A stretch of 59,709 nucleotides of DNA from Bifidobacterium breve (GTDB lineage Bacteria > Myxococcota_A > UBA796 > SXON01). The notes under the pieces were generated by a model. It was not told the origin of the DNA. It was given only the letters and a program-made list of their open reading frames with translations, and searched no databases. The stretch's first letter is position 1; each line of letters starts with the position of its first letter. The stretch spans positions 1 to 59,709 of the forward strand of contig CALQBK020000005.1 of NCBI GenBank assembly GCA_943328795.2, given 5' to 3'. Positions 25,161 through 36,400 of the stretch are shown piece by piece. Both the position numbers and the translations under genes were made by a program.

Positions 25161-26474
25161 CTATGGCGGCGCCCCGCCGGGTGGTGGGTTCGGCGGCGGC
25201 GTCCCCCCCGGGGGAGGAGTCTGTGGGGGTGTGGTTGGCGGCGCTGAACCACCGGGGGGAGGATTCTGTGGGGGTGTGGTTGGCGGCGCTGAACCACCGG
25301 GGGGAGGATCCTGCGGGGGCGTGGTCGGCGGGGCCACCGGGGCTGTCGTCGGCGGACTTGAGCCGGAAGGCGGCGGGCTAAGTGGCATCGAGTCCGGGGC
25401 GAATTCGCCGATGGCGCGAGGCAGGACAACGGGAAAGGGCCACTCCGCGGGCTCGGGCTCGCCGGTGGCGTCGCAATCCAGCATCCACCCGCCGCACATG
25501 GGGGCGCCCGGGGCGCAGCAGAGCTCCGCATCCTCGGGGCCCTGCCCGCGGTGGGCCCCACGCGGGCTCGGGGGGAACCGCTCCGGCACGACGGCCGGGC
25601 ACGGGTACTCGAAGTAGCGGTCATGGACGACCGGGTCGAACGTCACCGCGATGCGCGCGAACATCGCGACCTCCGGCGTGGTGATCATCACGGACCTTGG
25701 CTTGTGGTCGCCGTCGAACTGGAAGAAGATGTGGACCGCACCGGGCTCGAACCCGGGTGCATTGAGGGTGGCGGAGCCCCACACCATGTTCCCTGCGGGG
25801 GAGAGGTACCCTACCGATTCCGGCGCGTCGGAGCCCGGGTTGTCCTGGTCGAAGCCAGAGCGCAAGGCGCTCCAGAGCACCGGGAAGTACATGTCGCCGA
25901 AGGTGAAGTGCTGGAGGGTTTGGGGCGTGTTGCGGCAGGATGTCGCGCCGCCCGGTCCCATCCGCAACCGCTGCCGGCCTTCGTGGGGGTCGACCGTGAC
26001 CCAAGTGTCCTCGCGGGCCGTGATCAGCATCGACCCCCCGGCATGCAGGTCAGCGATCGCCGAGCCCGGGGCAGCGCCGACCCTGGGGTAGTTGATCGGG
26101 GGCACCTGGAACAGCCAGGCCAGTTGCGGGGGCACCCACGTGACACGCGGCAGGTCCGCAGGCCAGGGCTCCTCGGGCGCTCCCGCGTGCCTGCGCATCC
26201 CCTTCGGCAAGCCCTCGAGGTTTCGGATCCCGCCCGTCGGACCCCACGGGTAGTAGCGCTCGTCCTCCATCGAGGGCTCCGCCGGGTTGAACTCCCCGAT
26301 TCGGACAGTCAGGGTGTGGAACGTGCGGAGGTGCTGGCGAAACTCGTCGAACGCCGGGTTCGGGATGATCTCCCCTCGGGCCGGCGGCGCGCCCGTCCCG
26401 AGGTAGAAGGCGGCGGTGACCCCGGTGCCAGCGAGCAGGAGCGCGAGGCCGCGGCGAAGGAGGGGCGTGTTCAT
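25161..26474 (-). CDS. Exported protein with proline-rich repeat tail
   Basis: I do not recognise the main domain. From ATG 26474 the protein begins with MNTPLLRRG and a hydrophobic stretch (about residues 10-25), a signal peptide or anchor. Residues about 30-330 form a globular region with WVPPQLAWLFQVPP, FGDMYFPVLWSALRSGF, GYLSPAGNMVWG and VHIFFQFDGDHKPR. A Cys cluster (ELCCAPGAPMCGGWMLDC) follows, and the last 75 residues are Pro/Gly/Thr repeats of 15 residues. Such tails often span the cell wall or reach through the envelope. The gene precedes the broken Kelch-like gene's 3' end, 14 bp apart on the same strand, so both may have been one unit. G+C looks lower here than in the flanks. Confidence 0.75.
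   Translation of the reverse strand: MNTPLLRRGLALLLAGTGVTAAFYLGTGAPPARGEIIPNPAFDEFRQHLRTFHTLTVRIGEFNPAEPSMEDERYYPWGPTGGIRNLEGLPKGMRRHAGAPEEPWPADLPRVTWVPPQLAWLFQVPPINYPRVGAAPGSAIADLHAGGSMLITAREDTWVTVDPHEGRQRLRMGPGGATSCRNTPQTLQHFTFGDMYFPVLWSALRSGFDQDNPGSDAPESVGYLSPAGNMVWGSATLNAPGFEPGAVHIFFQFDGDHKPRSVMITTPEVAMFARIAVTFDPVVHDRYFEYPCPAVVPERFPPSPRGAHRGQGPEDAELCCAPGAPMCGGWMLDCDATGEPEPAEWPFPVVLPRAIGEFAPDSMPLSPPPSGSSPPTTAPVAPPTTPPQDPPPGGSAPPTTPPQNPPPGGSAPPTTPPQTPPPGGTPPPNPPPGGAPP
25213..25347. repeat. 45-bp tandem repeat, three copies
   Basis: Units beginning GGAGGA recur at exactly 45-base spacing (25213, 25258, 25303). The first two differ at very few positions; the third has diverged. They encode the 15-residue Pro/Gly/Thr units of the exported protein on the minus strand. 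Confidence 0.75.
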
Positions 26475-26488
26475 GATGTGCTCCAGGG

Positions 26489-28406
26489 TCAAAGGGGCCA
26501 AGTCCAGCCGTCGCAGTCCCCGTCGACGCCGGTACCCTCTCCGGGGTTCACGGGGTGGATCAGCGCCTGTGTGGGGTCACAATCACAACTGTCACACCAG
26601 GTGTCTGCGTCGCCGTCGAGGAGGCAGACGTCGTCGATGTCCCCCTCTCGACACAGGGTTGTCCACACCTGGTTGGTCGTCCAGGTGGGCACGTTGTCCG
26701 GCAGGAGCGCGTCCTGCCCCAGGATCGAGACCTCGATTGGCCAGTCGCCGCTCCCCTCGAAGGTTACCGAGGTGCCTGCAGAGCCGAGCACCAGCGGAGC
26801 GTCACCGTTCAGCGCTTCGCGGGAAGCCTGGCAGTCGTCATCGCCGAGGAGGTCGGGCGCGGACAGGGGCGAGCACCCAAGGTAGTACGGCACCGCGGTA
26901 AAGGACGTGGCGCCGTACAGCGTTGTCTGAACCTGACTTAGCTGGAGGGTCACAGCGCCCTCGGAAGCGCCGGTGTCGGCGTAGGCGGTGTCGGCGGTGT
27001 CACCACCCCGGGCCGCCCCGCGGTCCACCATCGTCCACCCCAACAGCGGGGCGCCGGACGAGGTCGCGGACAGCCAATCTGCCGCATCGCGGCCGCGCTG
27101 GTGTAGTGGCGGCCGTCGAAGTCGGGCGTCGAGCTGTCAACTGTCCAGTCCTGAGTGTCCGGATCAAAGCGCAGAAGCGCCTCCGAAGCACCGAACGTGC
27201 CGTCGTCCGCGTCATCCCACACGGTGTCTCCGGGTTGAAAGGCGCCGGACTCGACCACCTCGACCTCCACGTCCGGGCAGGCGTCATCGAACGAGGCCCA
27301 GTGAGTCGCGAGCACGTACTCCCGTGACGGCGCCACCGACTGAAAGCCGGTACCGCCTACCGTGTGTGGGATCGGGTCGTGCGCCGTGCCCACGGTGGCG
27401 CGCTCCACGAGACCCCAAGGAGCGCCCATCCAGACCCCAGCTCCCGAGCGGTAACCGGTAGACGAGGCATCGGGCCAATCCGCCGCTGTCATGTCGCCCA
27501 GGTCGAGCTCGTAGGTCGAGACCACACCGTCGACCCCTCACACCCGGTCGAGCCCCCGATCAGCCAAAGGGCACCCGACTCGGGGTTCATGAAGGCCTGC
27601 GAGCCCCAGCGGCCTGGATCCGATAGCTCTTGCGCGAGGTTGGCCGTAGCGTCGGTGCACTGCGGATCCCCCGAGCAGGCCGCGATTGGGTCGTTGGGCA
27701 GGCTCTGACAGTAGTTGTTTGGGTCACTTCCGGTCAGCGGCGCGTCCATTTCCCCGGTGCAGGGGTTGCGAGAACATTCAGCTACCACCACGCACACCTC
27801 GCAGGCGCAGTCCGGGTCGATCTCAGTGGACAGAATGTCGATGTCCTGCGTGGCACAGCGAGGGTCGCCCGTCGAGGTGAACGTGTAGTCCAACTCCGGC
27901 AGCGCCCCCACGCTGGAAAATCCCGCCGACAGGTTGTTCAGATCAAGCGTCAGGATCTGACTGCTCGCGTACAGAGTGGCGCCGTCTTGCACTCGGCCGC
28001 CAGCGAGCAGGAAGAGGCCCGTCGCGGGGTCGAAGCCGAACGCCGCGTCCGAAGTTGGCAGCGAACCGTCTGCACTGTCGGCCAGCTTGTGCCACGGACA
28101 GAGAAGTGTTGGGCTGTTCGCGAAGTCGTAAAGCCACAGGTCGTCGCGGAGCGACGGGGTGACGCCGTCGTCGCCGCCAAACAGGATGAACCCGCGCTGG
28201 GTGCGGACGCCGTCGATCTCGATCGGCACATCCTGGAAAAACGACGCCATTTGCGAGCGACGCCGCGCGTCGGGCACCGCCGCACACGTCGTGGTGTCTA
28301 CCTCAGCAAGCACGTAGTCGGACGCAGGTGCAGCCTCCTCGTCCTCACCGCTCGTCTTGCCGTCCGTGCATCCCCCCAAAAAAAAACAAAGCCACCGAGA
28401 CGGCAA
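26489..28406 (-). pseudogene. Kelch-like lipoprotein with two frameshifts
   Basis: Three consecutive minus-strand frames form one protein. The first (28406 to about 27535) starts MPSRWLCFFLGGC, a short lipoprotein signal with lipobox LGGC. It continues with beta-propeller blades bearing Kelch-like glycine pairs: GFILFGGDDG, DDLWLYDF, GLFLLAGG, ALWLIGGSTGC. The second begins VDGVVSTYELDLGDM. It joins at a CCCC run (plus 27534-27537), where one added base restores the frame. The third (DWLSATSSGAPLLGWTMV onward) joins near 27080-27105, again needing one added base, and ends with a MopE-like DGDADTWCDSCDCDP. The span of 1918 bases plus two equals 640 codons exactly. Homopolymer context suggests sequencing error, though real decay is possible. 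A C6-A9 run at 28372-28386 inside the signal is a third risk point. Confidence 0.75.
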
Positions 28407-28586
28407 AGGCGAATGCTCCGTGGCAGTGGACGTCCATTCGGGCTCCTACAAGGGCTGAGGAGGAGTTTACACCAACACGGCGGGCCATGGAGCCTCTGCT
28501 GGCAAAACGTGCTCTACAGCGGGCCCCGTCGGCACCCGCCGCCGGGCGGCGACTTCGCCTAAACTGACAGACTGAGATTCGTTCGG

Positions 28587-29951
28587 TCAGCGCCCGAAGG
28601 TGCCGTCCTGGGCCACGCGGACGCCGTACTCGGCGAAGTCAGCGGCGGTCAGCACGCGCACGATGTCCGCGGCCTGGTTGGCGGGGTCCATCACCGGGCG
28701 GCCTTGCCCCTCTTGCCGCGTCCCGAGGATGCGGCCGCTCACGAACGCGCCGTCCCCGGCGAGCCCGACCTCCAGGATCTCGCCGACGCCCTGGGCCCCC
28801 GACAAGTTGAAGCGCCCGTAGGTCGCGAAGTTGCCCATCGAGTAGGCGACCAGCCGATCCTTGTACACCTCCATGCCCCGGATCACGTGCGGGCCGTGGC
28901 CCAACACCAGGTCTGCCCCGGCGTCCACCACCGCGTGGGTGAACGCGCGCAGGTCGCCCCGGTTCTCGCCGTAGAACAGCTCCTCGCCGACCGGGACGTG
29001 CTGGGCCTTCGAGCCCTCCGCGCCGCCGTGGAAGCTCACGATCACGATGTCGTCCCGCGCGACGAGCTGCTGCACCAGCGCGACGGCGCCCGCGGTGTCG
29101 TTCAGGTAGTTGCACGCCATGTTCGTGTGGAAGCCCACGAGCCCCACCTTCTTGCCGTTCACCACCCACTCCGCGACGGTGCCCGGACGCCCGGACCAGC
29201 GGATCCCCTGCGCGTCGAGCGCCTGCTCGGTCTCGAGCCGGCACGCCTCGCCGAAGTCGCCCGCGTGGTTGTTCGCGGTGGACACGACGTCGAACCCAGC
29301 GGCCTTGTAGAGCGGCGCGTAGCGGGTGGGCGACCGGAACGCGTAGCAGCTGCCGGGCGTGGCGTCCGGCTTGCACTTGTCGGACGGCGCCGGGTTGTCG
29401 CAGAGCGGGCCCTCCAGGTTGCCGAACGTGAAGTCGGCGTCCAGGAGCGTCGCGCGGACGCCGTCGAAGGTCCCCGCGGCATCGTCGGGCGCCAGCGCCC
29501 CTTCGGGGAACAGCGTGCCGATCATCATGTCGCCGACCGCGCGGAGCCGGATGGCGGGCGCGCCCCCGGCGAGGGTCGAGGGAGCCGTGGCCCGCGCCGC
29601 GCCGGCCGCGGCTTGCGCGGTCACCTGCGCGCGGGCGGCCGGCAAGTCCTTCGCGATGGTCTCGTAGGCCGCGTTGCGCGCAGCGAGCGGCTCCCAGGTC
29701 GACACCACGGCCTTCCAGTCGGCCTCGACCCAGTACGCCCAGCCGAGCTCCCAGCGGCACGCGTCGTCGTCGGGGGTCTGCGCGAGGCAGGCCTGGAACG
29801 CGGCGACCGCCGCGGGGCCGTCCTTCGCCTTCAACGCCGCCATCCCCGTGTCCAACGGCGTCGGGGCCTCGGCGACCGCCACGGCGCGGAGCACGAGCGC
29901 GCCCGTCACCACGGCGAGCGCGACCAAGGGGCGGGCGGGGCGCGACATCAT
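28587..29951 (-). CDS. CapA-family (PgsA-like) metallophosphatase-fold protein
   Basis: The C-terminal 330 residues belong to the CapA family, a calcineurin-like phosphoesterase fold linked to poly-gamma-glutamate capsule synthesis in Bacillus. Conserved blocks are RAVGDMMIG, FTFGNLEGPLCDN, VVSTANNHAGDFG, IVSFHGGAEG, LVLGHGPHVIRGMEVY and YSMGNFATYG. The first 150 residues hold a signal or anchor (LVALAVVTGALVLRAVAVAEA) and TPR-like helices (AALKAKDGPAAVAAFQACLA), an unusual N-terminal addition. ATG 29951 overlaps the stop of the peptidase C26 gene as ATGA and is the last of a minus-strand operon with gpmI and ltaE. CapA proteins in Gram-negatives are often periplasmic and of unknown substrate, and no capB or capC is present. 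Confidence 0.87.
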   Translation of the reverse strand: MMSRPARPLVALAVVTGALVLRAVAVAEAPTPLDTGMAALKAKDGPAAVAAFQACLAQTPDDDACRWELGWAYWVEADWKAVVSTWEPLAARNAAYETIAKDLPAARAQVTAQAAAGAARATAPSTLAGGAPAIRLRAVGDMMIGTLFPEGALAPDDAAGTFDGVRATLLDADFTFGNLEGPLCDNPAPSDKCKPDATPGSCYAFRSPTRYAPLYKAAGFDVVSTANNHAGDFGEACRLETEQALDAQGIRWSGRPGTVAEWVVNGKKVGLVGFHTNMACNYLNDTAGAVALVQQLVARDDIVIVSFHGGAEGSKAQHVPVGEELFYGENRGDLRAFTHAVVDAGADLVLGHGPHVIRGMEVYKDRLVAYSMGNFATYGRFNLSGAQGVGEILEVGLAGDGAFVSGRILGTRQEGQGRPVMDPANQAADIVRVLTAADFAEYGVRVAQDGTFGR

Positions 29952-30691
29952 GGCAAGGAACCCGCGTACATGCCGCTCCGGTCCCCGCTCCGGACCTGGT
30001 CGGCGAAGTACGTGAACACCGCCGAGGACCCCGGCGCAGCGAGCAGCTCCGGGTGCCACTCGACGCCGAGCATCCCCATCCGCGGCACCGCCACGGCCTC
30101 GATGACGCCGTCGGCCGCCCGCGCCACCACGGTGGTCTCACCGAGCCGATCCGGGTCCACCGCCTGGTGGTGCGTCGAGTTGACCGCGCCGCCGAGCCAC
30201 TCCCAGCCCGGTTCGCAGGTGATCGCGTGCCCCGGCAGCGCGGGGTCCTCGTCTTGCTCGTGCCCGTCGACGTGCTGCAGCAGGCCGCCCCCGAGGCCGA
30301 CCACGAGCGCTTGCATCCCGCCGCAGATCCCGAGCAGCGGCTTGTGGCGGCGCCGGCACTCGCGGACCAGCGCGAGCTCCAGCCCGGTGCGGGCCTGGTC
30401 TACCCGGTCGAGGCGCGCGGTCACGGCGTCGCCATAGTGAGCTGGGTGGATGTCGAACGCCCCGCCGGTGATCACGACGCCAGCGACGGCGCCGAGCACC
30501 GTCTCCATGTCCGTGCCGCCGGGCGGCAGCAGGATCGGCGTCAAGCCCGCGGCCCGCAAGTGGTCCAGCGTGAGCTCGCTCACCCACACCTCGGCGCGCC
30601 CCGGGCGCACCCGTGGCCCGTCGTGGCCGCGCCCGAGCCGCCGGTCACAGGTCACCGCGACGAGCACGAGACCCCCGCCTGCTGCGCGCAC
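29948..30691 (-). CDS. Gamma-glutamyl-gamma-aminobutyrate hydrolase family protein (peptidase C26)
   Basis: This is a class I glutamine-amidotransferase fold that cleaves gamma-glutamyl bonds, as PuuD does in putrescine breakdown. The nucleophile is in GICGGMQALV (C123), preceded by VVITGGAFDIHPAHYG. The catalytic His and Glu are in LGVEWHPE near the C-terminus. All three are present. I chose GTG at 30691, which has GGAG seven bases upstream and yields 247 residues, the family norm; a later GTG (MLVAVTCD) is possible. It lies 43 bp after ltaE and overlaps the CapA-like gene. The pairing with a CapA-family protein is suggestive, because both families can concern gamma-linked glutamyl compounds, but no direct evidence ties them. 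Confidence 0.86.
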   Translation of the reverse strand: MRAAGGGLVLVAVTCDRRLGRGHDGPRVRPGRAEVWVSELTLDHLRAAGLTPILLPPGGTDMETVLGAVAGVVITGGAFDIHPAHYGDAVTARLDRVDQARTGLELALVRECRRRHKPLLGICGGMQALVVGLGGGLLQHVDGHEQDEDPALPGHAITCEPGWEWLGGAVNSTHHQAVDPDRLGETTVVARAADGVIEAVAVPRMGMLGVEWHPELLAAPGSSAVFTYFADQVRSGDRSGMYAGSLP

Positions 30692-30734
30692 AGCCGCGCT
30701 CCAACGTCTTGAAGCTCGACCCGGCCGCTCGCGC

Positions 30735-31775
30735 TCACCGCGCGCTCCCGGCGAGCGCGTCGAACCCGGCCAGCGCGTGCGCGACGCCGTCGTCGTCCAC
30801 CTGCAGGTGCGTGACGAGGCGGATGCGGTCCCACGCGAGCGCGAGGCACCGCACCCCCCGGGACTCGAGCTGCGCGGCGACACCGGGCGCGTCCGCGCAG
30901 CGCACGTACACCATGTTCGACGCCGGCTCCCCCTCGACCGCCCAGCCGCGCTCCCCGAGCGCGCTCCACAGCGCCCGCGCCCGGCGGTGGTCATCCCCCA
31001 GGAGCGGCAAGTGCGCGTCGAGCGCGTAGGCGCAGGCCTCGGCGAGGATGCCGACCTGGCGCATGCCACCCCCGAGCATCTTGCGGAACCGGCGCGCCCG
31101 GACGAGCAGCGCCCGCGGGCCGACGAGCATGCTGCCGACCGGGGCCCCGAGGCCCTTCGAGAAGCAGACGCTGACGGTGTCGAAGGGCGCCGCGTGGGCC
31201 AACAGCGACCGGGCGACCGCCCCGCTGTCGGGGCCGTCGACCGTCGCCGCGTTCCACAGGCGCGCACCGTCGAGGTGACACGAGAGCCCCGCGGCCCGCG
31301 CGACGTCGCACAGCGCGGCCACGTGCGAAGCGGGGATCACCGTGCCTCCTCCGCGGTTGGCCGTGTTCTCGACGCAGAAGAGCCGAGCCGGCGCGTGGTG
31401 CACGTTGGGCGCGCGCACCGCCTGCCGGACGACGTCCGGGTCCAGCACCCCGCGTACGCCCTGCAAGAGCCGGATGGTGACGCCGGAGATCACCGCGGCG
31501 GCGCCTGCCTCGTAGTGGAAGGGGTGGGCGTCGGCCTCGAGCAGGATCTCGTCCCCGGGCTCCGTCAGGCAGCGGATCGCGACCTGGTTCGCCATCGTCC
31601 CGGTCGGGACGAACAGCCCCTCCTCCTTGCCGAGCATCGCGGCGACCCGCGCCTCGAGCGCGTTCACCGTCGGGTCCTCGCCAAACACGTCGTCGCCGAC
31701 ATCGGCGTTGGCCATGGCGGCGCGCATGCCCGGGGTCGGGCGGGTGACGGTGTCGCTGCGAAGGTCTACGATCAC
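30735..31775 (-). CDS. ltaE: Low-specificity L-threonine aldolase
   Basis: This PLP enzyme cleaves L-threonine or allo-threonine to glycine and acetaldehyde. The family opening [19 protein letters not shown], the [13 protein letters not shown] block, [10 protein letters not shown] and the PLP-lysine site [14 protein letters not shown] (K207) are all present. Length 346 is standard. The start GTG at 31775 overlaps the gpmI stop as GTGA. The gene's stop is 43 bp before the peptidase C26 start. Function in glycine supply is inferred from the family; the exact stereospecificity cannot be read from sequence. Confidence 0.93.
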   Translation of the reverse strand: MIVDLRSDTVTRPTPGMRAAMANADVGDDVFGEDPTVNALEARVAAMLGKEEGLFVPTGTMANQVAIRCLTEPGDEILLEADAHPFHYEAGAAAVISGVTIRLLQGVRGVLDPDVVRQAVRAPNVHHAPARLFCVENTANRGGGTVIPASHVAALCDVARAAGLSCHLDGARLWNAATVDGPDSGAVARSLLAHAAPFDTVSVCFSKGLGAPVGSMLVGPRALLVRARRFRKMLGGGMRQVGILAEACAYALDAHLPLLGDDHRRARALWSALGERGWAVEGEPASNMVYVRCADAPGVAAQLESRGVRCLALAWDRIRLVTHLQVDDDGVAHALAGFDALAGSAR

Positions 31776-33406
31776 GTTGGCTCCACGAGGGACGGCAAGT
31801 ACACGGCCGGGATGGGCACCCCGAGCAGCCGGAGGAGGGTGGCGCCGACCTGGGAGAGGCCCGGCGGGTTGGCCGGGTCCGGCGGGGCGACTGCGTCCCG
31901 CGTGAGGCGGAACGAGCCCGAGGGGTCGACGAGGATGAACGGCACGGGGTTGAGCGTGTGGCTGGTCTTCGGGCGCAAGCGGCCGTCTACCGAGAGCGGG
32001 GCGCCATTCTTGTCGATCTCGTACATCAGGTCGGCGTTGCCGTGGTCGGCCGTGACGAGCAGGATCGCGTTCGCCGCCGCGCTCGCGTACACGAGCCGGC
32101 CAAGCGCGGTGTCGACGGCCTCGACCCCGCGCACGGTCGCGGCAAAGTCGCCCGTGTGGCCCACCATGTCGCCGTTCGCGAGGTTCAGCCGCACGTGGTC
32201 GAACCCCTGCTGGAGGCCGAGGATCGCAGCGTCCACGATCTCCGCGGCCTTCATCTCGGGGGCCTGGTCGAACGGCACGTTGTCGCTCGGCACCTCGCGG
32301 TAGGCCTCGAGCGCGTCGTCGAACATGCCCGACCGGTTGCCGTTGAAGAAGTACGTCACGTGGCCGAACTTCTGCGTCTCCGACACGGCCAGCGTCCGCA
32401 GCCCGGCGCCCACCAACTGCTCGCCGACGACCTGGTCAATCACCGGGGGCGCCACCAGGTAGTGCTCCGGCAGGTGCAGGTCGCCGTCGTACTGCATCAT
32501 GCCCGCGAAGTACACCCGCGGGGCGGGCTCTCCGCGCGGCCCGCGCGTGTCGAACGGCACGGGGCCGGTGAACGCCCGGCTGATCTCGATCGCCCGGTCG
32601 CCGCGGAAGTTGAACAGCACCACGGCGTCGTCGTCGCGGATCAGCTGCTCGCCCTCTACGCCGTCGCACACGAACGCGGGCAGCAGCTGGTCGTTGGTCT
32701 CCGGGGCCTCTGCGTAGAGCGCGCGGATGGCCGCGCTGGCGCTCTGAAACCGCCGGCCGACGCCGTACACGTGGCAGTCCCAGCCGCGCTTGACCATGTC
32801 CCAGTCGGCCTCGTAGCGGTCCATGGTGACGCGCATGCGGCCGCCGCCCGACGCGACGCGGGCATCGACGCCGCGCGCCGAGAGCGCCGCGAGCTCGGCC
32901 TCGAGCGGCTCGATCCACGTGAGCGCCGAGCGCTCGGAGACGTCGCGCCCGTCGGTCAGCGCGTGCACGCGGATGCGCCCGACGCCGGCGTCCACCGCGC
33001 CCGCGATCAGCGCGCGGAGGTGATCGACGTGGCTGTGGACGTTCCCGTCGCTCACGAGGCCGAGCAGGTGCAGCGTGCGGGGCGGGCGGCGGGCGGTCAC
33101 CTCGCGCCACGCGGCGGAGCGGAAGATGTCCCCGGTCCGGATCGCGGCCTCGATCAGCTTGGCGCCTTGCTCGATCACGCGGCCGGCCCCCATGGCGTTG
33201 TGCCCGACCTCGGAGTTGCCCATGTCGGCGTCGGACGGCAAGCCCACCGCGGTGCCGTGCGCCTTGAGCAACGCGTGCGGGCACGTGTCCCACAGCGCGT
33301 CGAGCGTCGGGGTGCGGGCGACGAACACGGCGTCGGTGGCGTCCCGTCGCCCCCACCCGACTCCGTCCAAGATGCACAAGACAACCGGGCGGCGAGCGAA
33401 CGACAT
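31772..33406 (-). CDS. gpmI: 2,3-bisphosphoglycerate-independent phosphoglycerate mutase
   Basis: The enzyme interconverts 3- and 2-phosphoglycerate in glycolysis using two manganese ions and a phosphoserine. The metal aspartate is in CILDGVGWG (D14) and the catalytic serine in [16 protein letters not shown] (S65). Further blocks are [49 protein letters not shown] and [10 protein letters not shown], all family signatures. The protein is 544 residues, slightly longer than E. coli GpmI. ATG 33406 is preceded by a strong AGGAGG four bases upstream. It is the first gene of the gpmI-ltaE-C26-capA unit. Confidence 0.95.
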   Translation of the reverse strand: MSFARRPVVLCILDGVGWGRRDATDAVFVARTPTLDALWDTCPHALLKAHGTAVGLPSDADMGNSEVGHNAMGAGRVIEQGAKLIEAAIRTGDIFRSAAWREVTARRPPRTLHLLGLVSDGNVHSHVDHLRALIAGAVDAGVGRIRVHALTDGRDVSERSALTWIEPLEAELAALSARGVDARVASGGGRMRVTMDRYEADWDMVKRGWDCHVYGVGRRFQSASAAIRALYAEAPETNDQLLPAFVCDGVEGEQLIRDDDAVVLFNFRGDRAIEISRAFTGPVPFDTRGPRGEPAPRVYFAGMMQYDGDLHLPEHYLVAPPVIDQVVGEQLVGAGLRTLAVSETQKFGHVTYFFNGNRSGMFDDALEAYREVPSDNVPFDQAPEMKAAEIVDAAILGLQQGFDHVRLNLANGDMVGHTGDFAATVRGVEAVDTALGRLVYASAAANAILLVTADHGNADLMYEIDKNGAPLSVDGRLRPKTSHTLNPVPFILVDPSGSFRLTRDAVAPPDPANPPGLSQVGATLLRLLGVPIPAVYLPSLVEPT

Positions 33407-33446
33407 GACGCCTCCTATCCCGGGCTGGCCCGGGGGGAGCCCGCCG

Positions 33447-36400
33447 CTACGCCCTCCGGCGCCGGGCGGCGAGCGCCGCGCCGAGCAGCAACAGCGCGCC
33501 CGCGGGCCCGACGTCACCCGCCGTAGCACACCCGCAGCCCGGGTCCTTGCCCGTCCCTGTGTCGTCCGTGGCACGGTCATCGATCGCGGTGTCATCGCTG
33601 GAGGTGTCGTCCGCCCCGGTGTCGTCGGCGGAGGTGTCGCCCGCACCCGTGTCGTCGGCGGAGGTTTCGTCCGCCCCGGTGTCGTCGGCGGAGGTGTCGT
33701 CCGCCCCGGTGTCGTCCGCGGGGCCGGTGTCGCCGGTGTCCGTGGCGTCGGCCCCGCTGCAGTCCTGGTCCACCCCGTCGTCCGGCGTATCCGCCGCGCC
33801 GGGGAAGCTGGCGCTGTCTGCGTCGTCGCAGTCGTCGTCGGTGGCCGCTGCGTACCCGGCGGGCGCGTCGCACTCGACCACGGCGACGTCGGGGTTCGTG
33901 TAGCCGTCGCTGTCGGCGTCCGCGTACCAGGTGGAGGCGTCGACGGCGGCGTCATCGGTGGTGCCGTTGCAGTCGTCGTCCCGGTCGTTGCAGATCTCGG
34001 TCTCCGCCGGGCTCACCGTGGCGTCGGTGTCGTCGCACTCCTCGCACGCCGCGAAGCCGTCGGCGTCCGCGTCGACGAAGCCGGACGACCCGTCGCAGTT
34101 GTAGTCGCCCGGGTCTGAGCAGTCGCCCTCGGGCGCCCCGGGGTGGTAGGCGGCGTCGGTGTCGTCGCAGTCGGCCGCGCCGGCGAGCGCCTCGCCGAAG
34201 TCGGCGCAGTCGGTGTCGGCGGACGCGACGGTGGCGCCGTCGCCGGAGGGGGCGGCGTCGCCGTCGGCGTCGACGAAGCAGGTCTCAGCCCCGTCGCAGT
34301 TGGCGTCCACGCCGTCGCCTGCGGCCTCGACCGCCGCGGGGTTCGCGCTCGCGTCGGTGTCGTCGCAGTCACCCGAGGGGTCCAGCTCGGACGCCTCGAA
34401 CGGGCCGTCGCACGCGACGCTCGCGCCCTCGACCGAGGTGTCGATGTCGGGGCGGTAGCCGTCGTCGTCCGCGTCCACCCAGCACAGGTCGACGCCGTCG
34501 CAGTCGCCGTCGACGCCGTCCGCGGGGGTCTCGGGCGCGCCCGGGTAGACAGCCGCGTCGCCGTCGTCGCAGTCCTCGCACGCGGCGAAGCCGTCGCTGT
34601 CGGCGTCGTCGAAGGTCGCAGAGCCGTCGCAGTTGTAGTCGGCGGGGTCCGCGCAGTCGGTCTCCAGCGCCGCCGGGTTGTAGGCGACCCCCGTCCCGGG
34701 CGTGTCGTCGCAGTCGCCGGTGAGCGCGCTCACCCGCGCCTCGCCCGGGTCGTCGCAGTCCGCGTCGGACGACGCGACGGTGGAGGTCTCGTCGGGGCGG
34801 TAGCCATCGCCGTCGGCGTCCACGTAGCAGAGCTCCGCGCCGTCACAGTCCTCGTCGACCCCCGACCCGGTGATCTCGGTGGCCGCGGGCGACGCGCCCG
34901 GGTCGGCGTCGTCGCAGTCGACCGCCGCGGAGGCCGTGGCCTCGCCAGCGCCGGTGCAATCGACGTCCGCTGACGCCGTGGTGGTGGCGCCGCGTGCGCC
35001 GTCCAGGTCCGCGTCTACGAAGCAGGTCTCGCCCGAGTCGCAGTCCTCGTCGACCTCGTCGCCGGTGATCTCGACGGCGCCGGGGTGGACCGACGGGCTG
35101 TCGTCCGCGCAGTCGCCGGCCGGCACGCTGCTCGTCGCCTCGCCGCTGTCTGCGCAGTCGCTGTCCGCGGAGGCCACCGTCCCGCTGTCGGGTCGGTACC
35201 CGTCTGCGTCGACGTCCACGTAGCAGACCTCGCCGCCGTCGCAGTCACCGTCCACGCCGTCGCCCGTCGTCTCGGGCGCGCCCGGGTACACCGCGCTCGC
35301 CGCGTCGTCGCAGTCCGTGGCCACCGCGGCGTACCCGGTCGCCGGCTCGTCGCAGTACGCCGCAGACGTGGTGCTCCCGAAGCTGTCGCCGTCCGCGTCT
35401 ACGTAGAACGTGGTCCGCGAAGACGACGCCACCGAGGCGTCCGCGTCGTCGGCCAGGCCGTCGCAGTCCTCGTCGGCGTCCGCCCCGTCGCACACCTCGG
35501 TCGCGCCCGGGTGGACGGCAGCGCTGCCATCGTCACAGTCGGTGGCGCTCGCTGCGTACCCGCTGGCCGGGGCGTCGCAGTAGGTCGCGGCCACGCCGGT
35601 GCTGGAGCCGTAGCCGTCCGCGTCGGCGTCCGGGTACAGGCTCGTCTTGCCCGACGCGCTGGCGTCTGCGTCGTCCGCGAGCCCGTCGCAGTCCTCGTCG
35701 ACGTTCGAGGCATCGCACACCTCGCTCGCGCCCGGGTTCACCGCGGCGAGCGCGTCGTCGCAGTCGGTGGCAATTGGTGCGCCCGTGCCCGTCGAGCAGC
35801 TCAGCGAAGAACCGTCGATCACCACGGCCGTGCCGTAGTTGTCCCCGTCAACGTCGGTGTAGCAGGCGTCCACGCTGTCGCAGTCCTGGTCCACCCCGTC
35901 CGCCACCGCCTCGGACCCCGCCGGGTTGATCGCCCCGTCCCCGTCGTCGCAGTCCGTCGCCACCGCCGCGCCCGACCCCGTCGCGCAGCTCAGCGACGAG
36001 CCGTCGGTGACCACGGCGGTGCCGTAGTTGTCCCCGTCGGCGTCGGTGTAGCACGAGTCCACGCTGTCGCAGTCCTGGTCCACGCCGTCCGCCACCGTCT
36101 CGGCGGCCCCCGGGTGGGTCGCGCCGACGGCGTCGTCACAGTCCGACCCGGCGGTCACGCTGCGGCTGGTGCTGGCGTCTCCGTAGTCGTCCCCGTCGTC
36201 GTCGTTCATGCAGCCGGTCGCCGAGTCCAGGGGCGCGGCGCCCGGGAACGTGGTGGCCACCGCGTCGTCGCAGTCGGTGGACACGGCCGCCCCGGTGCCC
36301 GTCGCGCAGCTCAACGACGAGCCGTCGATGACCACGGTCGTGCCGTAGTTGTCGCCGTCCGCATCGGTGTAGCAAGCGTCGACGCTGTCGCAGTCCTGGT

